Source: Cololabis saira (lineage: Eukaryota; Chordata; Actinopteri; Beloniformes; Belonidae). Taken from it: 64,000 nt of DNA. Shown here piece after piece: positions 40,801-45,761 of the stretch. The notes beneath the pieces were generated by a model. The model did no database searches. It was not told the origin of the DNA and saw only the letters and a list, made by a program, of their open reading frames with translations. Numbering within the stretch: position 1 is the stretch's first letter; every line of letters begins with the position of its first letter. Both the position numbers and the translations under genes were made by a program. The stretch covers positions 37,620,401 to 37,684,400 of the forward strand of contig NC_084606.1 in NCBI RefSeq assembly GCF_033807715.1, given 5' to 3'.

Positions 40801-43800
40801 ACACGCCCACCTGAGCATTGGGTGTGTGCGTTCAATTTTCGTGTGTCCGCAGCGTCGGGGCTCTGCGCTCCTCACGCAGATTGCAAAGATTGTTGACATG
40901 TGAGGATGTTTCACTCCCACATGCTCTTTTGACATTGTTGGCGTTAAGTGATGGGATTTGGATTTGGGTCCCTGTTAATTTTTCAGTTTTCCAAAGCAGC
41001 ATTTGAAGTGCTTTTTTTTTTTAAATTATGCCCTGTTTAGTATTTTTATTTTATTGTTTTATTTTTCCATTTCTTTAAAGATTATCTTTTGAGTGCATTA
41101 ACCGGCTTGGGCTCTATAGTTGTTTTCCTATGATGACTGCCACATTGCAAGATTTACGTTCCCACCTGGTCAGTTTTGTCTCAGGCCGACGTTGTAAGTG
41201 GCACTAATGAAAACATTTTTTTTTTCTTTTTTTCAATCTATTTTTTAATTTAAAATATATATATATTTTATTCATTTATGTGTATGGCATTTTTACTTTT
41301 TTGGTGTAAATTTTACTCTTGGCTGTTACTCGTACTATAAGGGTTAAGTTAAGTCCTGCGGGGACTGTGGAGATTGGTGAGTATAAAAACTGGAAGCTAT
41401 TAAGGGGTGGGAATTCGTTATAAGGGTTTTTTTTTTTTTTTTTTTTTCTCTCCCTTCTGTCTGTCCTCCCTCCCACCCCCATTCCCCACACCGATGTATT
41501 GGCCCATCATGCTCCTGTACAACTATGGGTGAGTAATGAGTAGCACTATAACACCTTCAAGTCAGGGCTGCAGGTTTGTTTCATGGAATGTTAAGGGAGT
41601 TAATGGAATAATTAAAAGAGGTAAAGTGATTTCACATCTGAAACATCTTAAAGGGGACATATATTTTCTCCAGGAAACGCATCTCAAGTCTTCTGAGATC
41701 CTGCGCCTTAAAAGACCCTGGATGAGTCACGTGTTCCATTCCAAGTTTTCAGCGAGGGCGAGAGGGGCGGCTATTATTATTGGTAAGAACGTGTCGTTTG
41801 AACCCACAAAAACTGTTGAGGACCCCAACGGGCGTTTTGTAGCCGTATCAGGTAGATTATTCGACATCCCGGTTATCTTAGTGAGTGTCTATGCCCCTGT
41901 TTGGGACGACGACAAATTTATTACTCACCTCTTCTCCTCCCTCCCGGATATAGATAGTCACTACCCGATCATAGGAGGTGACTTCAACCTTATCCAGGAT
42001 CCTGCTTTGGATAGGTCCTCCTCTAGACCCCTCAATATAACCAACTCTGCAACAACGTTAAAATCCCTTGCAGACCAGCTAGGTTTAAGTGATCCTTGGA
42101 GATTCTTCAATTCGTCCTCCAAAGTTTTTTCGTTTTTCTCCCACGTTCATGGCTCGTACTCTAGAATTGACTTTTTTCTCATGGACAACAGACTATTACA
42201 TTGGATCACCTCCAGCGAATATCATAGCATAGTGGTCTCAGACCATGCACCTACATCGGCTGTCATGCACTTTCCTTACCGCACACCTCCACACTTCCAG
42301 TGGAGGCTTTCTCATTTTTTGTTAAACAACTCCTGTTTCAAAATTTTTCTTTCGGACGAAATCGCAAATTTTTTCCAGACAAATGACACCCCTGACATTG
42401 GAAGAGGCACTCTGTGGGAAGCATGTAAAGCGTACCTGGGGGCGGCAGTAGCTCAGGTGGTAGAGCGGGTCGTCCAATGATCCGAAGGTCGGCGGTTCGA
42501 ATCCCGCTCCATCCCAGTTACTGTCGTAGTGTCCTTGGGCAAGACACCTTACCCAGCTTGCCCCGTGTGAATGTGTATGAATGTGTGTGAATGTTGGTGG
42601 TGGTCGGAGGGGCCGTTTGGCGCGGAATGGCAGCCACGCTTCTGTCAGTCTGCCCCAGGGCAGCTGTGGCTACAAAACGTAGCTTACCACCACCAGTGAG
42701 AATGTGCATGAATGAATAATGGTCTAAGTGTAGCACTTTGAGATTCAGTGAATGGAAAGTGCGTTACAAGTTAAATGCATTATCATTATTACCTACGGGG
42801 ACAGGCTATTTCATTTGCTTCCCAGCAGAAAAAGGCTGACACGGATAGGATGATCTGGCTCTCGGACCAATTTTTGAAAGTGGACACACAATACGCTGCC
42901 GCGCCCGATCCCACTCTTTACGATCAGCGCCTTAAATTCCAGGTTGAGTTTGACCGCCTGATGACATCCAAGGTTGAATCACAATTGTTGAAAACGAGAC
43001 AGCGCTACTTTGAACTGGGCGATAAAGCGGGTAAACTTCTTGCCCATCAAGCCAGAGCTACTGCTCTGTCAAGACTTATCCCAAGGATAAAGTCGGTATC
43101 TGGGACAATAGTCACTGACCCCAAGCTAATAAATGACGCGTTTCTGAATTTCTATTCAAACCTTTATACCTCAGAGCATCGGCCTGAAATCTGGGACAGC
43201 CATAACCCTCTTGAGAGGATTACGTATCCCCAAGTAGATACTGACTTGGCTGGCAAACTGGGTGTATTAATCTCAGCGGCGGAGGTTACGGAGGCTATAG
43301 GGCAGCTACAAAATGGCAAGTCCCCTGGCCGGATGGGTTTGGTGTGGAATTCTACAAAGCGTATTCCAACCTTATTACCCCACATTTAGTTAATGTTTAT
43401 AATGATTCTTTTGTCAGTGGTAAACTGCCTCCAACCCTATCTGAGGCCAATATTTCCCTTTTACTGAAAAAGGATAAAGATCCCGTGGAATGCAGCAGCT
43501 ACAGACCTATCTCGCTTCTGAACGTGGACCAAAAGATTCTGGCAAAGGTCCTAGCCACACGTTTGCAAAGAGCCCTGCCTGGCCTGATTTCTCCGGACCA
43601 GACAAGCTTTATGGCTGGAAGGAATTCGTCATTTAACACCAGACAACTTCTTAACGTTATCGACTCCCCCAACCCTGTCCTACCGGAAGTAATCATCTCG
43701 TTAGATGCGGAGAAGGCGTTCGACAGGGTTGAGTGGGAGTACCTGTACTACGTTCTTTCAAAGTTTGGCTTCGACTCTGATTTCATTGCATGGATTAGGC

Positions 43801-45729
43801 TACTTTACAGCTCCCCCACTGCTCATGTCCTTGCTAATGGTGTACGATCGCCCCCCTTTGCCCTTTGCCGGGGCACTAGACAGGGGTGCCCTCTCTCTCC
43901 CCTCCTATTTACTTTAGCCGTGGAACCTTTAGCCATCTGGCTTCGAGAGGAGGGGAGAGTTGAGGGCATTACCAGGAACGGCGTCACCCATAAATTATCC
44001 CTTTACGCAGACGACTTGCTGTTATATGTTTCAAACCCAACCTCGTCTATACCAGTCATCACGGACATTTTAACCCAATTCGGTAGATACTCGGGGTACA
44101 AGTTTAATTTTGGTAAAAGTGAGCTCCTTCCCATAAACTGCCTATCTAGGCAGATTTCTCCGTCCTTGTTTCCATTCAGAGTCGTCTAGAGGTTTTCGAT
44201 ATTTAGGAGTCCTTGTTACGGCTCCCTATGGCGACCTTTTCAACTATAACTTCCGCCCTCTCTTTGATAAGTGCAAAGTGGATATGTCTCGTTGGTCATC
44301 CCTCCCTCTTTCCTTAACTGGTAGAGTTAACCTTATAAAGATGGTGATTCTCCCCAAGTTCCTCTACCTGTTCCAACATATTCCAGTTTTCATTAAAAAA
44401 TCTTTTTTTCATCAGCTAGACCAGATGATAAGTTAATTTCTCTGGTCTAATAAGCCTCCCCACATTAAGAAGACTACCTTGCAGCTCCCCAAAAAGCTAG
44501 GTGGTCTAGCGTTACCCAACTTTATCCAGTATTATTGGGCATGTAACATTAACAAGTTGGGCTACTGGATCGACAACGGGGTTGAAACGCTTCCCTCATG
44601 GGCCCAGATTGAGCTACGATCTTTGCAGCTTTCACTGCAGTCCCTTCTCACCACACGACTCCCTCTCAAGATTCATAATATTTCGCAGAACCATGTCGCA
44701 GTCAACTCATTGAAGATCTGGACCCAGTTTCGTAAACATTATGGCTTGAATGAGCCCTCATCCCTAGCCCCGATCTTTAGGAACCATTTGTTTCCGCCAT
44801 CGATCTTCGATCATCGAGCTTAGTACAGTGTAAGATCCTCTTCAGAGTGCATTACACAAATGCTCGGCTCGCAAAAATTTACCCAAACACCAGTGACAGC
44901 TGCAACAGGTGTAAGCAGTCATCAGCTAATCATACCCACATGTTTTGGTCCTGCCCAAGTCTTAAGGACTTCTGGCATCACATCTTTGATACACTCTCAT
45001 CAGTGTTGGACATGGAGCTTAGCCCCGACCCTCTCGTAGCCCTGTTTGGTGCTTCCTCGTCTATAACACTTAACTTTCCATCAACGAAGCGAAGGGTCCT
45101 GGCCTTTACGTCTTTACTAGCCAGACGTCTTATACTGTTCAAGTGGAAACACGTTCTCCCTCCATCTCACAACAGCTGGCTCAAGGAGGTCTTGACTCAT
45201 ATTAAACTTGAAAAGATCAGGTTCTCACTTTCAAGCTCCGGCAAAGCCTTTGACAAAACCTGGCAGCCGTTCATAGACTATTTAAATGGGACTACCATTC
45301 ACCCTGAAAATAACTGAAAAATAAATAATTAGAAATTAAGGGACCAGATACCCCCCCCCCCCCCCCCACCCCCCAACCATCACCCCCACCCCCTGTCTTT
45401 TTTTTTTTTTTTTTTATAAGTTCCTTAGTTTTCACCGTTGTCCTTAGTTTTCATTTTATTTCTCATTTCATTTAGCTACTTATCTATTCATTATTTCTTT
45501 TGTTTTATTTTTGATTTGGGTAGAGTGGGTGGGTAGGGATGGTTGGCAGATAATACGGGATTGTTGGAAGCCGTTCTGGCTTATGTTAGGATTTCTGTTG
45601 TTTATTAACCTTGTAGCACCTTTTATATAACAGTTGCCAACAGAAACGCTTCGCCACTTTGAATTGTTTATTGAATTATGTTTACTGTTTCTGTATGTGA
45701 ACTGGAAAAGAAAAAAAACAAATAAAAAG

Positions 45730-45761
<32 letters not shown>

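Larger units (their letters stand above)
39752..45760 (+). mobile_element. Full-length L1-type LINE, inactivated
   Basis: A 6-kb element with short 5' UTR, ORF1, ORF2, 3' UTR and a poly(A) tail (45737-45760). A 13-bp target duplication AGAATCTGTTGTC is perfect at 39739-39751 and 45761-45773. ORF2 is broken by a SINE insertion, at least three frameshifts and one stop. Perfect duplications with several ORF2 defects suggest a moderately old insertion. It lies antisense to EML3 in intron 1. Confidence 0.95.

Noticed and set aside
42441..42512. tRNA gene with A and B boxes
   Set aside because: The head of a SINE: it continues into a SINE body and tail, is flanked by a target duplication, and lies in a dead L1.
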